DNA from: Cucumis sativus
Lineage: Eukaryota > Streptophyta > Magnoliopsida > Cucurbitales > Cucurbitaceae
Assembly: GCF_000004075.3 (NCBI RefSeq)
Contig: NC_026660.2
Location: forward strand, 806,001-870,000
Direction: 5' to 3'
Length of the DNA: 64,000 nt
Positions 1-15,900 of this stretch are shown here, one piece after another (the stretch's first letter is position 1; each line of letters begins with the position of its first letter). The notes under the pieces were generated by a model. The model saw only the letters and a list, made by a program, of their open reading frames with translations. It was not told where the DNA came from and searched no databases. Made by a program: the position numbers and the translations under genes.

Positions 1-249
1 GAGACACTATGACCATTTTTTTTGGATTAGAATAAGGCACTACGACGATGACTAACTGAGAATAAAGTATGTCAAATGTCAAGTAGAAGTCATTATTGTA
101 TTACAAATCATGCTGCCTTAGGAAAAATCAAGAGCTTTCAGATAGTCTCCTAAACTGAAAGTTGTCAGTGAACAGAACTAAAAAAACGATACCCTCTCCA
201 CCACAATTAAGGTACACATACCTTCTATAATCATCCATTAATTTGATAA

Positions 250-445
250 GGGTGCAGTTGGGCCCCCAGCTGGGTTGGGTTGGGTGGGTAAAAAAAATTC
301 ATCCACCGCTTGGTTCACGAATAATTAGAGAAGTTTATTACCTTGTTATTCGCATTAACTCGCATTTCTCACATTGTTATTCACTCTCTCTATTACTCCC
401 CTCCTATAATAATTACCAACTCAACTATGCGCGCTAAACACCCCC
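250..445. mobile_element. Short Tourist-like (PIF/Harbinger type) MITE
   Basis: A 196-bp segment is bounded on both sides by TAA (247-249 and 446-448), the target duplication typical of PIF/Harbinger elements. It starts GGGTGCAGTTGGG and, read from the other end, starts GGGGGTGTTTAGCGCG. The two ends share only the first few bases clearly, so the terminal inverted repeat is degenerate. The interior is low-GC with no coding capacity. It lies beyond the last visible PUX1 exon, probably inside an intron of that gene. The family call rests on the TAA duplication and GGG-starting ends only. Confidence 0.5.
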
Positions 446-452
446 TAAGTGA

Positions 453-542
453 CTACTATTCTCTCTTATCTACCCCATCGATAGGTGTTACATTTATCTA
501 CTATTCTCTCTTATCTACCCCATTGATAAGTGTTACATTTAT
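453..542. repeat. 45-bp tandem duplication (two copies)
   Basis: The unit beginning CTACTATTCTCTCTTATCTA is present twice in direct succession (453-497 and 498-542). The copies differ at two positions by my reading (CATCGATAGG versus CATTGATAAG). It begins just after the right flank of the neighbouring MITE-like element and may have arisen with that insertion. No coding potential is seen. Confidence 0.8.
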
Positions 543-807
543 CCTTAATAGCCTTTACACAAATGTCCAACGGCGCCTTTCCTCATATCTACCGTAAGTA
601 AAATGTGAGGTGGAGTTCTAATGAACTATATAAAGGACTAGAAATAGACAGGACAAGAATGAGAACTCAAGCATCCAAGTTGATAACTTGATATCATGTT
701 GAAAACCACAGTACAATATCTAATTCTGAAAACTAAAGCTAATATAGTACTTAGAAGGTCAAGACATATAAATTTCAGATAAGCATCGTGAATGTTTCCT
801 TCCAAAC

Positions 808-2602
808 CTTCAGGTAGATCGTACGAAAAGTAGACGATTGCACCAGGAACAAACCCAGCAGAATAAAAATCCTGCATCAAGTCTTTTATCTGTTTCTTGG
901 GAGGCGTGGTATCTGCAATGTTAGGTAACGATCAATCAACTCTTACAAAACCTCAAGAAAACTTCAAAGCAACAACCAAGCTCTTATGACATACAGATAT
1001 AAAATGGTAGTTCCGGTTGAGCAACTACTTTGGTAAGAAGATCAACTAAGGTCTGCATTCTTTCAGATGGATGGAACGTTGCCTCTAAAGTGTGGTTATC
1101 AGGAAAGCGAACTCGTACACTGACCTGCAGCACAATGGTCAGGCTCAGTCCTAAAAATTGGTATTAGAAGTGGCAATCTGCTAAGTATAGTAATGCTATT
1201 AAAAGGAACTTCAAGATTATCGAGTAGAAGTTTGGCTAAAACATCTTTGTAGCACCTTCGTTATCTTTGACCTGCGAGCTGCCTCTTCTGCCTCTCTCAA
1301 CTTTCGTGTTTTTAAATATTTATCTGCTAAGATGGAAACATAGTGCTTTACTCTGTGTGTGAAAGGATATCATTCTTAACAGAAATAGTGTAGCCTACAT
1401 AAACATTTGAATGCATTGCTAAAGAATGTCAAGTTGCCAAGTAGTATCCATATTCATATAAACCATTGGGAATTTTGGAGTTAAAAGTGACATAATAAGT
1501 TGAATAGACTTCTGTCAATAAAAATAAATATCAACCCAGAAATGATTGAAATAACATGTTTCAAGAAACCTATTAAACAAAAAAAAAAAAAAAAAAAAAA
1601 AAAGCTTCTCCTAAAGGATAATGCCAGCCATAATGGAAAAAACGTTAGGATCCTAAAGGAATTGAGTGTTCCAATTACCACTGCTAGATCAAGTAATGAA
1701 ATAACAACAATTTACCATCCTTTTTGGTTGCTAACACTCGATAATAGTCTTCCGCTGTAAATTCATAAAAACCATCTGGCTCTTCTCCTAAAAAGAACAA
1801 AGGCATATAGAATGAGTTACTTGCAAGAATGTTCTAAATCACAAGATCCATTTAGCTGTAATCTAGGTCTAGGTCTATCCAGGGATGCAAACTTAAATTC
1901 ATTTGTACCAGCGTTGGGTAATTCCTCTGTTGATGAAGATGGTGGCATTGTCTCAAATACGCGGATCTCTCGTCCATATTTTTCTTTCACGCTCAATAAC
2001 TTGGCCTAACCCCAAAATTCCACGTTAGTGGGAATAAAAAAGAGCAAGCATTTCATACTAAAAGCAGAAAATATCATTCAAATAGTCCAAATTTGCATCA
2101 CCGATACAAATTTCCACCAAAAATCACCATATAGAAAACAAAAATCATAGTTTTCGACAAGGTTACCCTGAAACTCAAGTAGGTTACCCTGAAAACTCTG
2201 AAACATGAGCATGATCTTTTCCTTCCCGAAGATAAAGAAATCACAATTGACCAAACAATGAAAACCCAGCTAAGAAATTTGAAAAAGAGTCGATATGTCC
2301 ACAATCAGAAAGTACAAAAGAAAGACGTAAACCCAGTTCAACATAAACTCAAAAAGACCAATTTAAAGAATACCCAGAATACCAAATACCAATCTGAAGA
2401 ATACCCAGAATCCAAATCAGCAATATCAAATGACAATCAACGAAGTGAAATAAAATGGAAAAGGATAAAGAGAAATGTAAGTTTTGGGGTATTGATAAGG
2501 AATTGGGGAAAAAACCTTAGACGATTGGTCAGCCATGGAGTTGCTGGTGTAGGAAAACCTCCTTCGCTTGAGTGCTAGAGAGTAAGAATCATCACAAACC
2601 AT
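808..2602 (-). CDS. PUX1: PUX1-like plant UBX-domain protein, 3' part beyond the left edge
   Basis: Six coding exons are readable on the minus strand: 2602-2516, 2005-1909, 1787-1716, 1326-1256, 1124-995 and 912-808. They join in phase with GT-AG borders. The start is the ATG at 2602, giving MVCDDSYSLALKRRR, which resembles the N-terminus of Arabidopsis PUX1. Then come a coiled, charged stretch (LKTRKLREAEEAARRSK), the UBX fold with VRVRFPDNHTLEATF, and the TPPKKQIKD...DFYSAGFVPGAIVYF segment near the end of the UBX domain. In the family, PUX1 binds the AAA-ATPase CDC48/p97 and promotes disassembly of its hexamer. The C-terminal exon (expected to end in a Lys/Trp-rich tail) was not found between 1 and 807, so it should lie left of the window. 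The end of exon 6 at 808 is my best donor choice (GAAG/GTTTGG) and is the least certain border. Intron 3 holds a 25-base poly-A run (1579-1603). Confidence 0.85.
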
Positions 2603-3790
2603 GAGCAAAGAAAGAAAGCAAAATAGGGAAAGGAAGAAGAAACGGGAATTTGATATATAAATAGTTGCCTTTTTTTTTTGTTTTTGTTGCGATTTTTTCA
2701 CTTGCGTTTCATGCTGGTAGGGGAATCAGAATTGGTTGCTGGCCATGGCCGCCCCCTTGCGCAAGCTATTAATCATCTGGGCCGCCCCAAGTTGGCCGCT
2801 TTATCATACTCCAATTTGGGTTATTAACATTTATGGCCCTCATAGATAGTTAAATTGTCTTAAATGCCCTTCAAACAAATTGTGGGAAATTTTGGCCAAA
2901 TTTGAAAATTAGAAGGAAAAAAAATCTATTAATTTACAAAGAAATATTATTCATGAAAATTTGTCAAACCATTATTAGCCATTCCAATTCATTTTCAGTC
3001 AATTATCGTACAGTAGGTGTGTGTTATCGAATCCTATCACCCCAACTTTACTCAACAAGAAAGAAAGAAAGAAAGAAATTTAAAAAAATGTGATTCATTT
3101 TCTTCTTCGCTTGTGCTTTTGTTGAAGACGGTCTCCTTGGTTTAATGCTCCTTACATGTATAGCATTTTTTTTATTCAAAACATTAAAATCAAATCTTAA
3201 TCACATTACTAAATACTTTCCAAAATCTTCCAGAAAATTAAAACCCCCTCTTAACACAAACTATGTATGTCAATACCAATAAGCTATCTAAAGTTACTTT
3301 TAATTGTGGTTCGTTACAAAATTTCCACTTTTCACATATACAATATTATTATTTTGAAATTTGTGTGGTCAATTATTCGTTATTGATAATTTTCATTAAT
3401 TACTTTTGCAAATAAAGTTAGAGTTAGTTCTTAATGTATTTAAGGATATTAGTTAAGAAAAGAATAGAAATCTTTTAAATTAATAATTTACAACTAATCC
3501 CACAAAATCTAAAAAATGAAAAGAGAAATGGCGTAGATATTGATTATTTCTTAATTCAAGATTTCTCTTTCTTCAATTTCTACATAAAAAATAATCAAAC
3601 CAAACCTTGTTCTGATTATTCATGATTTATTGTTAACAAGACCAATTTGGGAAGAAATTATTAAGAATGAATGAATGGCCAAAGGAATTTACGTCGCATA
3701 ATTACTGATTTTAAATTGAAGGGTAAAAAGATTCAAGGAGAGGAAGTGTCAAATTATAATTTGAAATTGAAAAAACAGGGTTTCAAAATT
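2603..3790. other. Intergenic: PUX1 promoter side and GAPC downstream region
   Basis: AT-rich spacer between the PUX1 start and the 3' end of the GAPDH gene. The part next to 2603 (to about 2800) is less AT-rich and should hold the PUX1 5' leader and core promoter. No open frame with recognisable similarity is present and no repeat family was recognised. Confidence 0.6.
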
Positions 3791-4016
3791 ATTCCCTGAA
3801 AAAAGAGAATGGGAGGGTACAACAAATTACAAAGTTCCAACAAAAAATTCATCAAAAAACCTAATAATCCTCCACCAATTATTCAAAACTCAACGCTAAC
3901 ATAAAAACTCCCTGCTCTTAATGACAGGATCTAATAGTTGAGAAAATCCACAAAATCCAAAGCCTTCCCTTCCCTTCCCCCCACCACTTTATAGAACCAA
4001 CTCTCTTAGACAACGC

Positions 4017-6452
<2,436 letters not shown>

Positions 6453-6549
6453 TGTGAGAAGAAAATGAGGAATAAAGAGAAAGAGATAGGTGGAGAAAGA
6501 GATAGGTGGAGAAAGTTAGGTGAGTGAAGAGTGAAGGGTAGAAAGGAGG

Positions 6550-6558
6550 AATATATAG
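6550..6558 (-). promoter_or_regulatory. TATA box of the GAPC gene
   Basis: On the minus strand the sequence reads CCCTATATATT about 100 bases upstream of the GAPC start codon. A CT-rich leader follows, as in many strongly expressed plant housekeeping genes. This is the only well-formed TATA element in the first 150 bases upstream. Confidence 0.6.
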
Positions 6559-7093
6559 GGAGGGAAGGGGAAGGGATGGGTGAACGGAATATGTAACCTA
6601 AGAGGAGTAGGAAAAGCGGAAAAAATAAAATAGAAAAATGAAGGAAAAAAAAAAAGGCGGATTTGTCGATGAAATTGAATTGGTGGGCCCGGGGGAGCCA
6701 CAAATAGAACTACACATTCGGAGATAGAGAAAGGCTCTTTTTTTTTTTTTAAGCAATTTGCAAAGTAATTCCCAACCCTAAACAAAAAAAAATTAAATTT
6801 CATTACTAAATCAATCACTCTAATCTTAAATATAATTGCATCCCTTAATGTTATGATTTGGATAACAGTAACAATTATAAATTGTTAATGCTTTATTCCA
6901 CTAGTTTTATTAAATTATTCAAGGCAAAAATGAGAGATTGCTACTGCTTTATTACAGATTTTATTGAAAATAAAGTTTAATCTATCATGCGTTAGGTCAA
7001 ACACATTGGTAATAGCATATTACTTCCATATATGAAAGAATATTTTGCATATTCCATGGATCTTCTTCTCTAGTCTGTGCTGGTATTCTTTTC

Positions 7094-7099
<6 letters not shown>

Positions 7100-7155
<56 letters not shown>
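7100..7155. repeat. (AT)n microsatellite
   Basis: About 28 uninterrupted AT dinucleotides in the GAPC-B' spacer. Such runs are highly length-variable between individuals. Confidence 0.95.
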
Positions 7156-7157
<2 letters not shown>

Positions 7158-7379
7158 CTCTTAAATTAATATTTTCATATTGGTCATATTTATATTTTAT
7201 TCATATTCCTTCTTAGGATTAGAAAAGTGTGTACATTCAATGTTTTGAGCTTAAGGTTTATCTAAGCATCAACTTTCATGATGTATTGGTATTGAGTTTG
7301 CTTGTGTTCTTTGTTGAGGTTCCCTACTAACCAATGTTGTTGTACTTGAGAGGTTTGAGAGGTTGTTCTTTTTTTCTAT

Positions 7380-7580
7380 AGTATCTAGGGAGAGTCTAAA
7401 TATAGTGAATGTCAGAAGATCTTTCTTTTAGGAGAGCCTAAGTGTATTGTATTGAAAAATCTTATACAAAGCTTGAAGAAGGATACCGTGGAAGTGAGGG
7501 GAACTCAAACTTAGGGGAACCTAACTTGAAACGTTGAAGAGCAAATTATACAGAAGTTACTGTATACTAAGTCGTCAAAT
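7380..7580. mobile_element. Decayed LTR-retroelement-like fragment (uncertain)
   Basis: A stretch with repeated AGGGAGAGTCTAA / AGGAGAGCCTAAG / TTAGGGGAACC phrases. This is the kind of sequence found near the 3' end of some plant Copia-type elements, and a similar phrase style recurs at 35.7-36.0 kb. No protein-coding part is recognisable. It is a fossil fragment at most, of unknown age. Confidence 0.25.
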
Positions 7581-10500
7581 AAATATTTTCATTCCACTTG
7601 GCACATTGCCTCCTAGTTGACCTAGCTGTGCATTGCTTTATAAATTAAAATTTTTATCTTTAGGTCAATAATCTATCATTTAGCCTTTGTGCTTCATAGT
7701 GTTCTTTACTATTTTTAGTCTATTTCCATGTCATGGAGACCAATCTCTATCGATGGTGAAGAGTTATCTCGATGTTTAGTCGCTAAGGCAAATACTTTTT
7801 AGCTTAGGTTAAGGGAAAAAAAAATTGAACCATATTGTATTAAGGCGTGAGGATTTGCAATTCTAACATTTCATATTATGAATGGTTGAGAGCTTGAGAT
7901 TGATAGATGTGTATTTGAATCTTTATGTCTTGACTCTTGGATTATGCTTGAATTGATCACCATTCTCTAGTTTGGGTTAAGGAAGAAGATCATTTTATTA
8001 AGTTCTAAGGATTTATAATTATGATATTGATCACCTTATAGAATGTTTGATCACCCAAACACGATCATTTGAAATTTTTAGGGATCATAACCTCATCCAA
8101 TAAATCCATAAACATTTAATTCCTACACATTTGATTCCAAACTTGAACATCAAACGTCCATATATCTATCAATTGAGCATTTTTAATCCCATGAGTTTAC
8201 CTCTTCGATTTCTTTTTTTCTCATTTATTAATTTTCTCCTCTTATTTTTACATTCATTATTTAAATTTTAATCATTTTTCATGTTTCTTCTATAGTTTTT
8301 ACATTTAATCTTACTCTATTTTTTCTTAACATATTGTTTTCTTATACTTTCTATTATTTAATCATCTTTCAATTTTTGTCCTTTTATTTATATTTTATCA
8401 TTATTACAATATTGTTCATCTTGTTTCTTTATTCTATGAATGGAAATTAAATTATGTTGTCTAAAATTATTTTAAAATATCAACTTAAAATAATAAATTG
8501 ACTAACAACTAATTTTTTAAAAAAATTAACTATAGAGTAAATTAATTGTAGATTTAATTTGGTTGAATTTAATCCTTAATTATTGCATAAAATTATTAAA
8601 AGTAATCACACAATTTAAACAAAAATATCATTTATGTATGTCAAATATAATAATACTATTCTAAAAAAGTTGATAACATTTTTTTACAACTAAACACAAA
8701 TACAGTTATCTTTTAACCTTCCAGCATCTCATTTTCAGACGTTGTTTAATCAATTGATTCCTAAAATGTAATTAAATTCCTATACCTTGGATTATGTTTG
8801 CATTTATCATCCAAACATATTTTTGTTGTTTTTCTAGTAGTACATCGATTCATAATAGACAACATTTGCTTATGCGTTAATCCTTGATAACACAAATCAA
8901 TCAAGACATGCTTACGTATAAATTGATTTGTTATTTACAATATTGGATGATGGGTTAGTTCAAGAATAAAATCAATTAGACTACTTAAGCACTACTTGGT
9001 GACTAATTGTCTTAACTTTCTCCTTAATCGTAATGGAGTATGAGATCTATGTTTAAAAACTGTGGTTCTGCCCAATTCATTTAGCACTTAGTCTAACTTA
9101 ACGTCCTAATTAATGACTAAGTACTGATTTTGATAGTTGTGCTTTTAGTGCATGTCCCAATAAACAACTGAACAAGTGGGTGGATGGATATAAATGTATA
9201 AGTTAGACATTTCTCATTCATACAACAACTCACTTTTATTTTTCATGTTATTTACATCAATCTTGCAAAGCAAACACACAACCCCCTTCCTAATTAATTA
9301 CCTTAACTTTGATAATTAATTAGAGTAAAACACGATATTTCATGTAGATCCCATTCAACCCTACTAATACTATAGATTTGGTTACATTTGGAGACAATTA
9401 TAAATTTATTTGGTGGTTGAAAAGGATTCGGCATTTACTCCTTCTTCATTATTATTATTAATGACATAAACACCCAACCTACTAACACTATACAATGTTA
9501 ATTATAAATTTATTTGACCCTTATTTACTCAATTTTAGATATTAAGATTCTTGCTAATCTAACTTAGTAGTTACGAACGTTACCAACTTAATTTAGTCAT
9601 TACAAATAATCTTATTTCTCTTGAAATGACTCACTAAGTCCAAGAGTAGACACTTGGCTATACTTTTACCCATAACAACATATATCACATAACTCAGAGT
9701 TGGTTTTTTAGCATTATTACTTGGGAGTTTGAAATTTAGTACACAAGCATTTTAAACAAATGGATGTCATTTTAAAATAGTTAAATAAGATATATAAGAT
9801 GACTTTGCAAAAACAAGTTGGTTTGAATGTTTTTTTTTTTTTTTTTTGAGTGTTTAAAGAGTGTTTAGGATGTTGATTTCGTTATTATAGCGAATTATTA
9901 TTATAGTAGGTAGGTTATAATAATTTGTGTTTATGGTGTAAATCTAAGTAGGAAATAATAAACACAATGATGAGAAAAAATGGAGAATTAATAGAAAATA
10001 GTAAACATTGTAATAAAAGAAAAGAGATTTGAATTAATAATATCATGGACAAGCATAGGTTAGAACAGTTCATAAACAACAAAAATAATTTAATTGGAAC
10101 CTCAAGTAAATAATATCATAGACAGCTTGTAGTTGGGGCCGATCACGATTTAAGTGAATCTCTTGTAACTTTCATTAGTATATGAAGAATTATCAAAATA
10201 CCTTGTGCTACTCCATGGTTGTTGCACAACCAATTCTAACAACTATTGCTGATGACTAGCTTCATTGGCAAAGCATTTTTTATGACAATGTGACCATGGA
10301 CGAGTTCCTCCCGCAACCTACTCCAATGAAAATCATCGTCAACTACCAATTTGTGAGTCTGTGACCATCAACTTTGTCAACCATTTCTAACATACCTCCC
10401 GTTAATCAAAGTGACATATAGTTACAAATGTTTAATTGTTGTCTTAAATTTGACATAAGCACAAAACAAACTTGTACGACTAAAGAATTCAAATCCCCTT

Positions 10501-11429
10501 ATCATAGTGTTGTTAACTAAACTATATTTATAAAAACAAATAAAAATATAAAAGGTTCAAAATTTTAAAATAAATAGATAAACCCAATAATTCCAGCTAG
10601 GTTAGATGGTGCAAACAGTAAACTATAATTATGTTCCAAATACATTTGTAACATTTATAATAACTTGAACATTTTGATGTACAAAACCCAGATGGCCTAA
10701 AAGAAGGAAAAGGAAAAAGGAACTGAATCATGGGTTATCACCTCCCCTAATCATCATCAAGAATCTCACAACCAGATCTGACATAGGTGTCTTTTAAGCA
10801 AAGGGATAAAAAAAGCTTTCTTCTGTGTTTTTGCAAACATAGTCCAAACTCCAAACTCCAAACTAAAACATAAAGGAGGCAGATGATAAATATATTATAT
10901 TTATAATATATATACCTCCCACTTGAATATCCTTTAGATTCTAAGAGTATATATCCTTTGCTCAAACAAATTGAAAGCCAAAGATACCAGAAAGAGACAC
11001 AAAAACAAAAAAAGAAAGAAAGAAAGAAACTTCAATTACAGAAGCAGGAAACTACAAGGGACCATCATCCAGATACTGATGAGCACAATTATGAAAAAAT
11101 TGAACTTCGTTCTTGCTTTTCACCCATTCAACAACAAAACAGGAATTTCCCAAGGATACCCGGCTCGGCAAACCCGAATCCTTCTCTCCCAATCACATAT
11201 ACACAGAAAATGCATGCAAAATAGAAAATTTGAGCTTTTATCATGAAATGCATTGCAGCAGCAATGTCAACTTTCTTGACTGCACCTCAATCCAATTTTG
11301 TCCAAAATGAGACCACGAATTTAATTGCTGCTGCTGTTGCTTTTGATCATATGGTGAGGTGATTTATGCCCACATACCCAATTTGGAATATCAAATCTGC
11401 TCAACACCCATTTGAAGATCTCTTGTTAG

Positions 11430-14400
11430 CTAGCCAGATGGTGCTCGTAAGGCTACTTTGGGAGTGACAAGGACTGCTTCATTACTCGCAGCTTTCAGGG
11501 CAGCTATCTCTTCTAAACGTTTCCACTTTGCCTCACGCTTTGATTTCATATCCTTCTCTTGTGTCTCCTCTTCTTGAAATTTGAGCAAACACTCCTCAAA
11601 CAGCTCAGGGTCAGCGTCAGAGAAGATCTTTCGGACATTTTGTGTCAAGTTTTGTACGGCCTGGTTCCAGTGATTTCTTGAATTTCTCTCCAGCGCAGGA
11701 AATATAATCGGCAAAATGACTTTGCGGTTCTGCTTGATTAGGTTCTCAATGTGATTATTGTTCCACAAAAACAGAGTTCTTTCAGCTACCTGAAAACAAA
11801 CAACATAAACATGGTGCAGTTTAAGACAAGGAATCTAGAATATTGATCTCTTTCTACTTGGAATCAAAATAATCCTCGGACTATTTTTTGACAATCAGCT
11901 CCAATAATAGCTATCTTTAAATGGTATTGGTGAATCCACAAGAATAATCTCACTAATCTAACAAGGAGGAATCTCTAGATTCACAGGATATCAAAATATT
12001 TGCCAGCAACATTCGCTGTTTCAGAAAGTGCACCTAGGCAACCACAAGGTGAAGCAAGCTTTGTGCACACTGAGAACCTTTCTACCTAAGTTTTAGCCAT
12101 TTAGAAGGAAGCAAAAAAACCAAGGGAGAAAAGTTAGAAAACTCAACTGTTATGTATATATAATAACTCTGTTACTAAAACTAAAGCCTTAAACACAGCC
12201 TTCATTTCTTTTGGTCCTTTAGCCATAATACTTCTTCCATTTTTATCCATAACTTTCAAATTTTTTAGCCCCTACATTTGAGTAAAAAATTATTTTAAGC
12301 ACTTTTTTGTTTACCAAAATGATATGTAGATGTCCAAGTAAACATTTCAAACTATACGTACTAAGCCTTATGTGGAATAAGGCTTACTTTATGATCTCAA
12401 TTCTCATGCTTCATAATATAAAATTTTTATGATTTTCAGTCTACATCATCTTATTTAAAGCTCACATTTTTCCCATTCACACCTTGCAGCTACGCTCGAG
12501 CTATTGTTCCCTAGAGTACCTTGTGCTTTAGAAGAGATTACCAGGATGAAGAAAATAAACAAGAGTGCAGCTGTGAGCTGGGAGGTACCCCATCGTTTTC
12601 ATTAGTTGATCAAGTATGAAATAAATATTCAAGTCATATATAAATTCAAAACTTGGATCCTGAAGTTCTAAAATATGATCTTACAGGTCAACTAGCAAAC
12701 CAAAAAACCTATCCATATCACAATTTAGTTAATTTCTGTAAAGCCACAACAAACATTCTGTTTCTAAAATAATTTCAATTTGAAAATTAGGATAACAATT
12801 AAGTAATAATTTGGCCAAGCATATGGAAACATTGTTCTAATCAGCCCAAAAGAAAAGTGCATATTGCACTGTAGAAAGTTCTCTCAACTTTTTATATCCA
12901 TTCATTTATGTATAATAAACACAAATCGATTTTCTGATTTCTTTTAAGAATTTTCAGAACATTGGGCATAAACAAATCTGAAACATTATTTAACGGGCAC
13001 ACTCAAAGGAAGTCTAATGCTGACTTTAATTTCCAGCAAAACCATGCCATTCTAGGGAAAAATAAATAAATCATCAGAATTCAAGGAAAAAGGCACTATT
13101 GAAGTAGACCTTAAACAGCCTGTCATGGATTTAGTCCAAGAACATATGGAATGATTTAGTGCATTAATTTGTACTTTGAAAAACAGTTTTAATTACCATT
13201 ATAGCACACTGATTAAAAAAAACTGCTATAGAATATGCATGAATTTATATAAAGACCTTTTGACTCAAAAGCATAAATCCATCACAGGACAGGAGACCAT
13301 ACAATAACTGAAACAGCATAAAGTTTTTTCGACCTTATCAACTTTAATAGTCAAGACCATTGATCTTACACTCAGATCCCAGATATTGATTAAAAACAAA
13401 AAAGCATGCAAGTAAAATCGTTTGTGGACTAACTACCAAATTTTATATGTGCAAAAAATTGATAGAACAAAATAATAAGCATCAAATTTTGACTATTTAA
13501 TACCTATTCTACTACTTCCTAGGGTAGAAACATGTTTGGAATTAAAAACCATCATAAGGCTAAAAAGGAGTGGAAGCTAGGAAACCGAGCAAAAACAAAA
13601 AGGATCCACATGGTCTACCTGAAAATGTGAACTGCTCAAGCAACGTCCAATCTGACGAAACAAGGGTACCATGCAACGCTGAAACTCAGCAGGTTGAGTT
13701 GCTTCCAACACTTCTTCAAGTTCACCTAAGAACATCACCTCCTTAGAACTATTTGTAATTGGCCAATATTTCAGTAAGCCCCTTATGATTGTATCAGCAA
13801 GCTTGCAATCTTTCTCCACAAATTGTGTTATACAGTAAGATAACTGCTGATGATACATGGGAATGCATTTAGGTTTGTGGAGAGGAATAAGTGCTCGAAC
13901 CAGAAAAAGCTTATGCTCTTCTTTTAGAGGAAGAGCAAATCCATTGATTATACTTCCCAGAATCTCTAAAAGCTCTGCAATCCCATTATGCTTCTCAGTT
14001 TCAAAAACAAATCGATAGAAAATGTTGTTAATTGATTTCCTGATGAATGGTCTATGCACCATAAATTTCCCATAGATGCGGTGCAGAACTGTTTTCAAGT
14101 AATCCCTCTCTCTGGGGTCCTCAGAATCAAAAAGATCTAACAGCCTAAGAACAAATGAGTGATCAATGTACCTCTTTGCCAACTTTGCATCTGTTTCAGG
14201 TGATGCCACAAACCTGAGCAGGAACTCATAGACAACTTGTAAATGTGGCCATGCAGGGTCCATTGAGGGTTCCTCTTCTTCAAGATCAAAGGCTTCTAAA
14301 GCTTTGTTATCTCGTGATGGAATGGTAGGTGTTCTAAATAAATTTGAGGACACCATCTTTACAATTTCTTGTATGACATTTTCTGACAGCTTTCCATTGG

Positions 14401-14833
14401 CAGATGCAACATAATCAACAAGTTCTATTAGTGTTTGTCGTTTGATATCTTTTTCCTTTAGATTCTTTGATGGGTCGGTGAAATCAAACACCACACAACA
14501 CATGTTCAGCTTTTTAATGAACAAACTCTGCTTCTCAGAATTTGGAACATCTTTGAAACCTGGCAGTGCCTCATAAGAAACTTGCGAGTTACCATTTGAC
14601 TTTGAATTGAGGCCTTGAGATGGCTTACTTCCATGATTTAGTCCAACACTCAAAGTAGAATTGGGGCCAGAAAAAGACCCAGTTCCAGTGTTAGCGTGAT
14701 GGTTAGCTGCTAAATCATTACTCCTCAAACTTGTAGAGGCATTCGAAGAAGAGATGGTCGTGCCTGCTCCTTCACGATGCTCAGTTGACTTGGAAGGTTT
14801 TCGTGGAAGCCTATTAAGTATTTGTTTAATCAT
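11430..14833 (-). CDS. PP2A 57-kDa regulatory subunit B' (B56), zeta-like
   Basis: Two coding exons on the minus strand, 14833-13619 and 11789-11430, are separated by an 1829-base intron and give 524 residues. The N-terminus [16 protein letters not shown] is the form seen in the Arabidopsis B'zeta/eta/theta subgroup. A Ser/Asn-rich variable region follows to about residue 85. Then comes the B56 HEAT-like domain from [16 protein letters not shown], with [52 protein letters not shown] and [20 protein letters not shown]. Exon 2 begins [19 protein letters not shown]' subunits direct the PP2A catalytic/scaffold dimer to substrates; in plants the clade acts in hormone, immune and stress signalling. 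The charged C-terminal tail ends ...VALRAPSG. Assignment to B56 is firm; the zeta subtype is inferred from the N-terminus. The leader upstream of 14833 probably contains an intron. Confidence 0.95.
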
Positions 14834-15900
14834 GACTTCAATGGAAAAACAAAAGATTTTCCTTGTTCACTTCAAAACACTCACTAATTCTCACGTTGCT
14901 TCAAACCAGATACAGCTTCTTTTACATGGAACAATGAACAACCTACGACAAAACAAGAAACTCCCAAATGTAGTCAACCAAATTCCATCTTCAAAAAGAT
15001 AGAAAGAGAGAATAGCCATAAGATTTAACATCATTTCAATAATAATAACAGTGACGCTCAGCCCTACAGGAAATGGTGCAATAAAATGAGGAAAACCTCC
15101 TAATTGAGAAACAAAATCTATTCAACACTTCAGTTATAAAATCTTTAAAATTTCATTTCCTTATTGTCATTGACTTCAGAAAGGAAAAGAAGTAAACAAA
15201 AAATGCCTACTCTACCATCGATAATATAACAGCAAATTTTCTCCTCTGGAGTTATACCAACAGGCCCAGATGACCAGATGCATAGGAAAATCAAATCAAA
15301 TCAAAGAAAAATATTCAAAGATCGTTTTAAGCAGAATCACAAGACCAAACGCCATAAACATTGACTTCCATCTCTTGAACCACATAAAGAAGAGAAGGGC
15401 AGTAGGTAATCACCTCGCTCTCTTTGTCTCTCTCCTCCTCCTCTATTCTCCTTCACTTTATTAAGGTGGAGAAGATAAGCAAGTGGATCAAGATAGAACA
15501 AGATCTGGGCATGATCTATTGACCCACATAAATCTGCAGCAAAAGCAACCTGCAAAATTCCCAAAAAGCAAAGGGATGAGAAAAGTAAGGCACATTCAAA
15601 ATAGATTCAAAATAAAAAACTGGAAGATGGGGTTGGGGAGAAAAACGGAAAAAGTGGGGTGCTAGGGAACTTACATATGAGGAAGTAAGATTAAAGAAGA
15701 AATTGTGAATTACATATTTAAAGAAGACATGGATGTGGATTTAGGCTGTGAAAGGGAAAACCCAGCTGCGCCTGTAATTAGAAGAAAGAAACAGAGAGAC
15801 GAAGAAGGATAAAGAAGATGAGAAAACGAAGGAGATTGGAACCCAACCCAGTCAGTAGCAAAAAGGTTAGGTTAGAGAGAACAGCAATCCATGGCTGCTC
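14834..15900 (-). promoter_or_regulatory. 5' leader and promoter region of the PP2A B' gene
   Basis: Read on the minus strand, the stretch about 15890-15770 is pyrimidine-rich and leader-like. An AG acceptor lies only a few bases upstream of the ATG, which suggests one or more 5'-UTR introns between about 15.6 kb and 14.84 kb. No upstream coding exon is recognised. A long T/C tract begins near 16015. Exact borders cannot be set by eye. Confidence 0.35.

Larger units (their letters stand above)
6600..11000. other. Gene-free AT-rich spacer between GAPC and the PP2A B' gene
   Basis: About 4.4 kb with no frame that resembles a protein. It holds the (AT)n run at 7100-7155, a decayed repeat around 7.4-7.6 kb, a poly-T run near 9830-9847 and scattered AT-rich sequence. 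The short minus-strand frame near 10747-10965 ends in ...YVRSGCEILDDD. I could not assign it to a family or connect it to an exon. Confidence 0.6.

Noticed and set aside
10748-10775. String resembling miR172/miR172* (ATCATCATCAAGAATCTCACA)
   Set aside because: Only a partial match, and no complementary arm within a few hundred bases, so no hairpin precursor can form.
10747-10965. Minus-strand 72-residue frame ending YVRSGCEILDDD
   Set aside because: No recognisable family, no splice partner that makes sense, and it lies downstream of the PP2A B' 3' UTR; kept only as a note in the spacer entry.
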